Below are positions 15,081 through 21,360 of a stretch of DNA of 21,360 nucleotides, one piece after another; positions within the stretch are counted from its first letter, which is position 1; the number at the start of each line of letters is the position of its first letter. The notes beneath the pieces were generated by a model. That model searched no databases. It saw nothing but the letters and a program-made list of their open reading frames with translations, and was not told the DNA's origin. The DNA comes from Gemmatimonadales bacterium UBA4718. GTDB taxonomy: Bacteria > Gemmatimonadota > Gemmatimonadetes > Gemmatimonadales > Gemmatimonadaceae. A program made the translations under genes and the position numbers. The stretch spans positions 1-21,360 of the forward strand of contig DHJO01000043.1 of the NCBI GenBank assembly GCA_002404375.1, given 5' to 3'.

Positions 15081-16345
15081 CGGTCGCGTACCATCGCAGC
15101 CATGTCAGCCTCGGCGACGACCTCGCCTTCTACCTTCCCCACTCCGCGCATCTTGCAGACGGTCCCGCGGAGCTGCGTGATCTCCAGCTCGAATCGGATC
15201 TGGTCTCCAGGCTTCACAGGCCGGCGGAACTTCACGTTGTCGAGCGACATAAAGTAGACGACCTTGCTTTCCGGGTCCTCGACAGAGCCCATCAGAAGCA
15301 TCCCCCCGACCTGCGCCATCGCTTCGATGATGAGGACTCCGGGCATTATCGGATGCCCGGGAAAATGCCCCTGAAAAAATGGCTCATTTATGGTGACGTT
15401 CTTGAGCCCCACTATCCGCTTCTTTTCCTCGATCTCGAGAATCCGGTCCACCAGCAGGAACGGGTAGCGGTGCGGCAGAACCTTCATGATGTCTTCAATC
15501 GTATACATCGCCTTCTCCTTTCTTGCAGCTTTGACCAGCTCTCGCACCAATGTCACCGTTCCGCGATGGCTCGGCTTGACCGCTACGATCCGTGCTCGCA
15601 CTCGCGCCCCCGCTAGCGCCAGATCGCCAACACAGTCCAGCGCCTTGTGACGCACGAACTCGTCGTCCCAGCGGAGATCGCCACTCAGAATATCGCTGTC
15701 GTTGAGCACAACCGCATTATGAAGCGAGGCGCCTTTTATGAGGCCCTTGCCTCTCAACGAGTCCACTTCATGAATGAACCCAAACGTCCTCGCTCTCGAC
15801 AGCTCCGTAGCGAATGATTCCCGCGTGACCACAAACCGGCGCGACTGCTTACCTATCAGCGGATGCGGAAAGTCGATGGTTACATCCAGCTCCAGCTCCG
15901 CGGCAGGGTACGCCTCGTAGACTGACGCACCATCGATGATCCTTACGGGCTCGGTGAGATCAAGGAAATCCGGATCGCCAGCCAGGTCCACCAGCCCCGC
16001 TTCGGAGAGCGCCTCCACGAACGGCGCCGCGCTTCCATCGAGAATCGGCGGCTCCGGGGCATTCATGTCGATCGTCACATCGTCGATACCCATCCCCGTC
16101 ACTGCGGCAAGAACGTGCTCCACGGTGTGCACGGCGTATTCACCCCTGCCCAGCTGAGTACGCCGCTCGCTCGCGCTCACTTCGCTCACGTGCGCCCGAA
16201 TGCGGGGCAAGCCGGCGCAATCCGTGCGACGAAAAACAATCCCCTGCCTCGAGGGCGCGGGCTGAAATGTAATTTTGCACGCCACGCCGAGGTGCAATCC
16301 GATCCCCTCTAGCACCGCGGGGCGTGCGAGCGTCTTCCGGCTCAC
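15077..16345 (-). CDS. lpxC/fabZ: LpxC-FabZ fusion: UDP-3-O-acyl-GlcNAc deacetylase / 3-hydroxyacyl-ACP dehydratase
   Basis: Residues 1 to about 272 are LpxC, the zinc deacetylase that commits the cell to lipid A. The zinc ligands are H77 (in TVEH), H233 and D237 (in RHKALD), and H260 is the likely catalytic base. Residues 281-422 are FabZ, the beta-hydroxyacyl-ACP dehydratase of fatty acid elongation, with catalytic H327 (in FQGHFPGHP) and E341 (in IIEAMAQ). The two are joined by a short charged linker (VKAARKEKA). Such fusions are known in Bacteroidota and relatives. The GTG start at 16345 overlaps the lpxD stop as GTGA. A strong Shine-Dalgarno before M280 may allow FabZ to be made alone. 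Both active sites are intact. Confidence 0.96.
   Translation of the reverse strand: MSRKTLARPAVLEGIGLHLGVACKITFQPAPSRQGIVFRRTDCAGLPRIRAHVSEVSASERRTQLGRGEYAVHTVEHVLAAVTGMGIDDVTIDMNAPEPPILDGSAAPFVEALSEAGLVDLAGDPDFLDLTEPVRIIDGASVYEAYPAAELELDVTIDFPHPLIGKQSRRFVVTRESFATELSRARTFGFIHEVDSLRGKGLIKGASLHNAVVLNDSDILSGDLRWDDEFVRHKALDCVGDLALAGARVRARIVAVKPSHRGTVTLVRELVKAARKEKAMYTIEDIMKVLPHRYPFLLVDRILEIEEKKRIVGLKNVTINEPFFQGHFPGHPIMPGVLIIEAMAQVGGMLLMGSVEDPESKVVYFMSLDNVKFRRPVKPGDQIRFELEITQLRGTVCKMRGVGKVEGEVVAEADMAAMVRDR
15515..15521 (-). promoter_or_regulatory. Internal Shine-Dalgarno before the FabZ domain
   Basis: Inside the fusion gene the minus strand reads AAAGGAG at 15521-15515, then six bases, then the in-frame ATG at 15508-15506 that encodes M280, one residue before the FabZ domain. 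This is the best ribosome-binding site I saw in the window. Internal initiation would give a 143-residue FabZ of normal length ending at 15077. The same bases also encode R-K-E-K of the linker, so chance is possible. Confidence 0.5.
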
Positions 16346-17412
16346 TTGGTTTCCGAGTCTTCCAGAAGCTTCTCCAGCCGGCGGATCATTCCCGCCAATT
16401 TAAACACCGCAGCCGAGGCGCGAAGAGAGTCGCGATGAGGCCGTGCTGGATAGCCGGACCACGTCTCGCCGGCTGGGATGTCGCCAAACACGCCCGCCTG
16501 CGCTGCGAGCCGCGCACCTGCGCCGATGCTGAGATGCCCGCTGATGCCGGCCTGCCCGGCGAGGATGACACCATCGCCAATCGTCACGGAGCCGGCGATG
16601 CCAACCTGCGCCATCACCAGGCATTTCTCGCCGATCCTCACGTTGTGGGCGATGTGTACGAGATTGTCGATCTTGGTGCCGCTACCGATTACTGTGTCAT
16701 CGATACTGCCACGGTCGATCGTCGTATTGGCGCCTATCTCGACGTCATCGCCGATGATGCACCGACCTACATGCGGGATCTTGTTGTGCGCACCGTCGTG
16801 GAAAACGTAGCCGAACCCGTCGCATCCGATGCGCGCTCCGGAGTGAATCACGACACGATTACCGAGGCTGGCGCCCGGGTAGATCGTCGTCCCCGACCAG
16901 AGTCGCGTCCCGTCACCAACCGTCGCCTTCTCTCCGACGACGCAGTGCGCGCCGATTAGGACATCGGTACCGATCCTGGATCCCGCGCCGATGACGACGT
17001 ACTCGCCAATTGAGACGCGCTCTCCCAGCGTGGCGCCCTTTCCAATGCGCGCAGTTGCCGCGACCCCCGGCGAGGACAGTGTTTCCGGGTACAGTCTCGG
17101 CAATAGCGAAAGCAGCTTTTCCAGGGGCTGCTTCACGATGATCTTCGCGGCCCGTCCGCCTGGAATATCGCGAAACTCGGGATCGACCAGGACAATCCCC
17201 GCGTTGCTGCTCGCGAGCATCGGCGCGTACTTCGCGCTCGACAGAATACTTAGATGACTGGCTTCGGCGCGGTCAAGCGGAGCGACACCGCTTACGGAGA
17301 CCGCTCCGTCGCCGATCAGCTCGCCCGAGACGAGTGCCGCAATAGCCGCAGCGGTGATGGTGCTAGCACCATCACCGCTGATTGAATTTCCGGAATCGGT
17401 CGCTCGGCTCAC
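16342..17412 (-). CDS. lpxD: UDP-3-O-acylglucosamine N-acyltransferase LpxD
   Basis: LpxD adds the N-linked 3-hydroxyacyl chain in the third step of lipid A synthesis. The 356-residue protein has the LpxD uridine-binding N-terminal domain (about 17-110, including [16 protein letters not shown]), then a long hexapeptide-repeat beta helix (about 115-310) and a C-terminal helix. H256 in HIAHNVRIG is the likely catalytic histidine, equivalent to E. coli H239. GCDGFGY (197-203) is also typical. The GTG at 17412 is the only possible start before the domain and overlaps the skp stop as GTGA. The first 16 or so residues are a non-conserved extension, and the DNA encoding residues 11-22 is a perfect 32-bp palindrome. 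bamA-skp-lpxD is a common order in diderms. Confidence 0.96.
   Translation of the reverse strand: MSRATDSGNSISGDGASTITAAAIAALVSGELIGDGAVSVSGVAPLDRAEASHLSILSSAKYAPMLASSNAGIVLVDPEFRDIPGGRAAKIIVKQPLEKLLSLLPRLYPETLSSPGVAATARIGKGATLGERVSIGEYVVIGAGSRIGTDVLIGAHCVVGEKATVGDGTRLWSGTTIYPGASLGNRVVIHSGARIGCDGFGYVFHDGAHNKIPHVGRCIIGDDVEIGANTTIDRGSIDDTVIGSGTKIDNLVHIAHNVRIGEKCLVMAQVGIAGSVTIGDGVILAGQAGISGHLSIGAGARLAAQAGVFGDIPAGETWSGYPARPHRDSLRASAAVFKLAGMIRRLEKLLEDSETK
17349..17380. repeat. Perfect 32-bp palindrome inside the 5' end of lpxD
   Basis: Positions 17349-17364 read CAGCGGTGATGGTGCT, and 17365-17380 are its exact reverse complement, with no mismatch and no gap. It begins 33 bases into lpxD and covers the last base of codon 11 to the first base of codon 22. 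In mRNA it would form a 14-bp stem closed by a CUAG tetraloop. There is no T-run after it, so it is not a standard intrinsic terminator. It may be an operator for a dimeric regulator, an RNase or RNA-binding protein site, or a translational control hairpin. Function is unknown. Confidence 0.9.
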
Positions 17413-18029
17413 TTCTTCGGCCGAGTCACTCCCGCAGGCTGTGGAACGGTTCCGCTGGCCGGAGGTGCGGACGGGGGACCCTGCGATTTGAGCCGCGCGA
17501 GGACACGATCGGTGAGGTCGAGTCTCTTGTCCGCAGCCACGACGACGCTGGCTTGCGCGCCGACATCGAGGATCATCGAGTATCCATCCTCGGAGCGGAT
17601 GGCTTCGATGACGCCCTGAACCCGCTCCATTATCGGCTTGACGAGCTGCGCCTGTCTCGCCTGCATGGTCGAGTCCAGACCGCGGGCGCGGTCCTGGTAT
17701 TGGGCCTCGCGATCGCGAATCGCCTTTCCTCGCTCGGCGCGCGCGGTGGTATCGAGCTTGGCGGCATCACGGTCGAACGCGGCCATGAGCGCGGTGAGTG
17801 AATCGTTCATCCGGGAAAGCTGCTGGCGGTAAGCACCAACCTCCCTGTCGAACTGCGCTTCCGCTTCCGCTCGGCCAGGGGCCTGCTGAAGAAGAAGGGC
17901 GGAATTGATATAGCCAATCTTGACCGGCACCTGTGCGGCAGCTGTCTGCGCAGCCTGCGCGACCGCGCTTCCAGTGACGATCAGCGACGTGGCCAGTGCG
18001 AACACACTCGCACGAAAAAGCACTCGCAT
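17409..18029 (-). CDS. skp: Periplasmic chaperone Skp/OmpH family protein
   Basis: Skp-type chaperones bind unfolded outer-membrane proteins in the periplasm and hand them to the BAM complex. The 206-residue protein starts with a signal peptide (basic MRVLFR, hydrophobic core to about 20, likely cleavage after AVA at residue 24). IGYINS at 38-43 is the usual first beta strand of the trimerisation body, followed by long charged helices with coiled-coil character (about 55-150) and a proline-rich hydrophilic tail. The open frame extends upstream by 33 codons, but ATG at 18029 is chosen because it starts the signal peptide and has GGAG (18038-18035) five bases before it. The gene lies 13 bases after bamA and overlaps lpxD by GTGA, the classic bamA-skp-lpxD arrangement. 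Confidence 0.93.
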   Translation of the reverse strand: MRVLFRASVFALATSLIVTGSAVAQAAQTAAAQVPVKIGYINSALLLQQAPGRAEAEAQFDREVGAYRQQLSRMNDSLTALMAAFDRDAAKLDTTARAERGKAIRDREAQYQDRARGLDSTMQARQAQLVKPIMERVQGVIEAIRSEDGYSMILDVGAQASVVVAADKRLDLTDRVLARLKSQGPPSAPPASGTVPQPAGVTRPKK

Positions 18030-18034
18030 TATGA

Positions 18035-18038
18035 CTCC
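18035..18038 (-). promoter_or_regulatory. Shine-Dalgarno of skp
   Basis: GGAG is followed by TCATA and the skp ATG at 18029. It lies in the 13-base gap after the bamA stop and decides the skp start against an upstream in-frame ATG that lies within bamA. Confidence 0.65.
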
Positions 18039-18042
18039 AGTG

Positions 18043-20466
18043 TTAAAAGAATTGTCCGAGTTTGAAGTGGAGCTTCCAGCCAGGTGCCGGCCGCCCCGCA
18101 GTGTCAACTTTGTCGAAACCATACCCAATGTCCACTCCCAAAGGTCCGAGCGGACTCAAAGTGCTGACGCCGAAGCCAGCGCTTCTGAACAGACGCGTCG
18201 GGTCGAACTCGCGGGGCGTATTCCAGACATTGCCGCCTTCGAAGAAAGTGTTCACGTAAAGAGACTGGTTTACCCTGAGTCCGATCTCTCCGGTGCCCGT
18301 GAAGTACGCGTTTCCGAACGAGGAGCGGCTTGCCTGATTCTGGTTCGCGTTGGGGTCAAACCCGTTCGGCGTGATGGAGAATTCGTCGTACCCGCGAAGC
18401 TGCTCACCGTACTGGGTTCCGCCAAGCGTGAACGCCTGCGAATAGAAGAAAGGTCCTGTGTCGCCGAATACTGCGCCCGCCTTGGCCGACAAGCCGACTA
18501 TGAACATCATCGGCTCCCCACCCAGAAGGCTGCCGCCAATGTGGCCGATCGGCGCGTAGGAACGCAGCTCCGTCGTGTAGCGTTGAAACGCCGCGGTCCC
18601 GCCGAGCGGTCCACCGTTGAACTGCGCGTTGAACGACTGAAGGCCACCATCGGCCGGGAACGGCAGACCCGTGCGCGTGTCGTGCGTTGCCGTGAAGCCG
18701 AGCGTCGAGCGGAAACAGCTCTTGCACGCATTGGCTACTGTTCCGAGAAGTCCCGTGTTCTCGTACTTCACCTTCTCGGCTCCGTAAGAGACGAACAGCC
18801 GCGTGTAAAGCGAGCTCGGCACTGGGAAGCCGAGCTGAATCTGGCCACCGATGCGGGTCGCCCCTCCCAACTCGGCAATCTGGAAGCGCGAGCGGCTGTT
18901 GTAGGCAGTGAGGCTTCCGGAGATGCGTGATTGGCGAATGTTCGGATCGCTGTACGTCGCGTTGAAATCGTTGATGTAACGGCCGAACTGCCACTGCACC
19001 TGTGCCCTCTTGCAGCGCCCCAGGAGATTCGGCTGGTCGAGGCCGATGAATCCGCCGAGACCCGTGCCCTGGCCCATCGAAGCGCCGAAATTCACGTTTC
19101 CCGTCCGCTTCTCTTTCACCGTGAACACGATGTCGACATCGCCCTGATCACCACTTGGCTTCGTATCCGGCGCGGGCATCGGCGTGTCGAAGAAGTTGAG
19201 ATTGCCGATGTTCTGGTAGCTGCGGATCAAGTAGTTGCGGTTGAAGACCTGGCCGGGGGCCAGCACGATCTGCTCGCGAATGCAGGACTCGTGTGTGTAG
19301 TCGTTGCCGACGATCTCGATGCGGTTGACGATGGCCGGTGACCGCTCGTCGATCTCCCAGCGAAGATTCACCTTTCGCACTGAATCGGTGCTCGGCACCC
19401 GCTCCATCACGGGTCGAACCTGAGCGTAGATGTACCCTTCGTCGTTGTAGGCTTCGGAGAGCTTCTGCTGCGCGTCTTCCCATTTCGCGGCATCGAAGGT
19501 GTTGGGCGGATTGACGTAGCTGCGGCGCAACGCTCCCACCGTACGCTGGCTGATCGTTGCCTGCTGGTTCTTTCCGAACGGATAGAACGCGTCGATCTGC
19601 TCAGAGGAGAAGCGGCGGTTGCCCAGCACTTCGAAGTTGCCGACGGTGTAGCGCGGACCTTCGCTCACGGTGATGTCGATCAAGCCTTTTCCGTTAGCGC
19701 GGTCGACAATCAGGGTGTCCTTCAGGATCCTGAAATCGATGAAGCCGCGACTCGCGTACAGCTGCGGGATGTGCTCACTGAGGTCGCTCGCATACGTGGC
19801 GTCATCGAATTCGCCGTTGCGGGTCCAGAGAAATCCCTCCGGCTTGGTCTCCATGGACGCGACGATGTCAGCGTCCGAGATGTTCCTGCTTCCATTGATC
19901 CGGATGCCCGAGATGGCGAGACGGCGTCCCTCCTCAATGTGGAAATCGATCGAAAGCTTGCCGTTCACAATCGTCGACTCCGGCTTGATGCGCGCGAGGT
20001 AGTAGCCGTTGCTCTCGTACAGAGAGTCAGTGCTCGCGATAGCCTTGGCAATCTTCCCGGGGTCGACCGGGCCTCCCGTGGGAAACGCGAGTTTTTCCTT
20101 GACATCCTTCGGAGACACTCTGTCCGCGCCGATCACCCTGTAGCTGGTAAGGACCGGACGCTCGCGAACCTGGATTACGAGAGTGGCCTTGTTGGTCGTT
20201 GGAGCGACGCGACACTGGATTTGGACATCGTCGAATTGGCCGGTGGCATACAGCGCTTTGATGGCGGTCTGAATGTCGTGGACGTTGAGCTGTGAGCCGG
20301 CAGACAGGGCGGCAGTGGAGCGAATCGCAGCGGTGTCCACCCGCGAATTTCCGGTCACGACTATGGATTCAGGCGTCGAGCAGGCTCCGGGCGCGGTCTC
20401 CTGGGCGAACAAAGGAGCCGCGCTCGCTGCGACGAGCGCCAGCGCATATGAAGCAAATTTTCGCAT
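18043..20466 (-). CDS. bamA: Outer membrane protein assembly factor BamA
   Basis: BamA is the central Omp85 subunit that folds and inserts beta-barrel proteins into the outer membrane. The 807-residue protein has a signal peptide (MRKF start, hydrophobic to about 20, likely cleavage before QETAP), five POTRA-like modules (about 33-102, 103-180, 181-272, 273-380, 381-453) and a 16-strand barrel region (about 455-807). LRGYDEF at 690-696 is the conserved RGY/F loop-6 motif, and the chain ends in phenylalanine, as do barrels recognised by BAM. Unusual cysteines are present, including a CKSC pair (581-584). The open frame extends 22 codons upstream, but ATG at 20466 begins the signal peptide. No Shine-Dalgarno is seen; a TATATT box ends seven bases before the ATG. 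Confidence 0.96.
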   Translation of the reverse strand: MRKFASYALALVAASAAPLFAQETAPGACSTPESIVVTGNSRVDTAAIRSTAALSAGSQLNVHDIQTAIKALYATGQFDDVQIQCRVAPTTNKATLVIQVRERPVLTSYRVIGADRVSPKDVKEKLAFPTGGPVDPGKIAKAIASTDSLYESNGYYLARIKPESTIVNGKLSIDFHIEEGRRLAISGIRINGSRNISDADIVASMETKPEGFLWTRNGEFDDATYASDLSEHIPQLYASRGFIDFRILKDTLIVDRANGKGLIDITVSEGPRYTVGNFEVLGNRRFSSEQIDAFYPFGKNQQATISQRTVGALRRSYVNPPNTFDAAKWEDAQQKLSEAYNDEGYIYAQVRPVMERVPSTDSVRKVNLRWEIDERSPAIVNRIEIVGNDYTHESCIREQIVLAPGQVFNRNYLIRSYQNIGNLNFFDTPMPAPDTKPSGDQGDVDIVFTVKEKRTGNVNFGASMGQGTGLGGFIGLDQPNLLGRCKRAQVQWQFGRYINDFNATYSDPNIRQSRISGSLTAYNSRSRFQIAELGGATRIGGQIQLGFPVPSSLYTRLFVSYGAEKVKYENTGLLGTVANACKSCFRSTLGFTATHDTRTGLPFPADGGLQSFNAQFNGGPLGGTAAFQRYTTELRSYAPIGHIGGSLLGGEPMMFIVGLSAKAGAVFGDTGPFFYSQAFTLGGTQYGEQLRGYDEFSITPNGFDPNANQNQASRSSFGNAYFTGTGEIGLRVNQSLYVNTFFEGGNVWNTPREFDPTRLFRSAGFGVSTLSPLGPLGVDIGYGFDKVDTAGRPAPGWKLHFKLGQFF

Positions 20467-20470
20467 CACA

Positions 20471-20478
20471 CAAATATA
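20471..20478 (-). promoter_or_regulatory. Promoter -10-like element immediately before bamA
   Basis: The minus strand reads TATATTTG (20478-20471), ending four bases before the bamA ATG at 20466. TATATT matches the -10 consensus at five of six bases, and TATATTTG also fits the TAnnTTTG element of Bacteroidota promoters. No convincing -35 was found. Transcription from it would start at or within a base or two of the ATG, giving a leaderless or nearly leaderless mRNA. Confidence 0.45.
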
Positions 20479-20531
20479 CACTATTGGGTTTTCGAGAGGT
20501 CCCGCTGGGAGGCGAGTATCCTCATTAGACA

Positions 20532-20571
20532 ACGGGGCCGAAAGAGAGTTGCTTCTCTCCTCCGGCCCCGT
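20532..20571 (-). terminator. Hairpin terminator after clpC
   Basis: A 9-bp GC-rich stem (ACGGGGCCG at 20532-20540 with CGGCCCCGT at 20563-20571) is extended by an inner GAGAG/CTCTC pairing (20544-20548 with 20555-20559). It lies 20 bases after the clpC stop. The sequence that follows in the direction of transcription is TTGTCT rather than a full T-run, so termination may be partial. It separates clpC from bamA. Confidence 0.7.
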
Positions 20572-20591
20572 GTCCTGCGGAAGCTCTTGTT

Positions 20592-21360
20592 CTACGCCTT
20601 CGGCGTACCGCTGAGAACGCGGAAGTCAAGCTTCTCTCCGTCCGGCGCGAGATCGACTTCGATCTCGTCGCCCTTTGAGAATTCGGCGAGGAGGATCTTC
20701 TCAGACAGCGGATCCTCGATGAACTTCTGGATCGCGCGCTTCAGCGGGCGCGCGCCGAACTTCTCGTCGTATCCGTGCTTCACCAGCAGCGCCGATGCGG
20801 CATCGGTCAGCTTGAGGGTCAGCTCCTCGTCGCCCAACCGCTTCTGCACGTCCTTCAGAAGGATCCCGACGATCTCGGCGATGTTCTCCTGCGAGAGCGG
20901 GTGGAAGACGATCACATCGTCGAGCCGGTTCAGGAACTCGGGGTTGAAGACGTGCTGCATCTCTTCCTTCACCTTCTCCGCCATCCGCTCGAAGCTCGAC
21001 TTCTGGTCCGGTGCATGGAACCCGAGCCCGCGACCCTTGGTGATGTCGCGCGCGCCGATGTTCGACGTCATGATGACCACAGTGTTCTTGAAGTCGATAA
21101 CGCGGCCATAGTTATCCGTAAGGTGCCCTTCGTCCAGGACCTGCAGCAGGATGTTGAACACATCCGGGTGCGCCTTCTCGATCTCGTCCAGGAGCACCAC
21201 GCTGTAAGGCTTGCGGCGCACCGCTTTGGTGAGCGTGCCCGAGTCCTCGTAGCCAACGTAGCCTGGAGGCGCGCCGATCAGGCGCGAGACCGAGAACTTC
21301 TCCATGTACTCGCTCATGTCGACGCGAATCAGAGCCGCCGGATCGGCGAACAGGAACTTC
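20592..21360 (-). CDS. clpC: ATP-dependent Clp protease ATP-binding subunit ClpC, C-terminal part
   Basis: The visible 255 residues are the end of a class I Clp ATPase; the frame stays open to the right edge, so the gene continues outside. They begin in the second AAA+ domain. The pore-loop segment GAPPGYVGYEDSG, the Walker B block VVLLDEIEKAHPD, the sensor-1 strand MTSNIGARD and the sensor-2/lid segment FGARPLKRAIQKFIEDPL are all present. The wording around the pore loop and Walker B is closer to ClpC than to ClpB or ClpA, but the diagnostic N-terminal and middle domains are not visible. ClpC unfolds substrates for ClpP in protein quality control. A hairpin terminator follows the TAG stop. 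Confidence 0.88.
   Translation of the reverse strand, partial: KFLFADPAALIRVDMSEYMEKFSVSRLIGAPPGYVGYEDSGTLTKAVRRKPYSVVLLDEIEKAHPDVFNILLQVLDEGHLTDNYGRVIDFKNTVVIMTSNIGARDITKGRGLGFHAPDQKSSFERMAEKVKEEMQHVFNPEFLNRLDDVIVFHPLSQENIAEIVGILLKDVQKRLGDEELTLKLTDAASALLVKHGYDEKFGARPLKRAIQKFIEDPLSEKILLAEFSKGDEIEVDLAPDGEKLDFRVLSGTPKA

Noticed and set aside
20692..20718. Inverted repeat GAGGATC...GATCCTC in clpC.
   Set aside because: Seven-base arms with a 13-base loop inside a conserved coding region are expected by chance in a window of this length.

Overview
The window is a dense, GC-rich bacterial chromosome segment in which every gene I can support lies on the minus strand, so the cluster reads from right to left. 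It holds 16 complete genes plus two cut by the edges (the C-terminal part of a ClpC-type ATPase at the right, the first 22 codons of plsY at the left). The organism is a diderm that makes lipid A (BamA, Skp, LpxD, LpxC, LpxA, LpxB, LpxK). Together with an LpxC-FabZ fusion and a bacillithiol gene (bshC), this points to Gemmatimonadota or a close relative in the FCB group. That placement is an inference from gene content, not from a database search.

Region 1 (right, 20592-21360): the end of clpC and its hairpin terminator. Region 2 (18043-20466 and 17409-18029): bamA and skp/ompH, for outer-membrane protein assembly. Region 3 (17412 down to 10518): lpxD, lpxC-fabZ, lpxA, a Gfo/Idh oxidoreductase, lpxB, a DUF374 acyltransferase (LpxJ candidate) and lpxK, an almost complete lipid A pathway with every neighbouring pair overlapping by 4 or 8 bases. 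LpxH/LpxI/LpxG and the Kdo transferase are not in the window.

Region 4 (10485 down to 6357): glutamate dehydrogenase, rlmH, a class I SAM methyltransferase, bshC and murJ. The methyltransferase-bshC pair suggests N-methyl-bacillithiol synthesis. MurJ, the lipid II flippase family protein, overlaps bshC. Region 5 (4580 down to 1): uvrC on its own apparent promoter, then a DUF512 radical-SAM-like protein, der and the start of plsY.

Thirteen of the gene junctions are overlapping or abutting (GTGA six times, ATGA twice, TTGA once, two 8-base overlaps, TAGATG twice), so translational coupling seems the rule. The few real gaps hold the promoter-like sequences. The most striking unexplained signals are a perfect 32-bp palindrome inside the 5' coding region of lpxD, a strong internal Shine-Dalgarno that would let FabZ be made separately from the LpxC-FabZ fusion, the methyltransferase-bshC pair, a MurJ that appears to lack several cavity residues known to be essential in other MurJ proteins, and promoter -10 boxes set so close to the uvrC and bamA start codons that leaderless mRNAs are likely. 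No tRNA, rRNA, CRISPR, insertion sequence or prophage signal was seen. No intergenic stretch exceeds 125 bases.
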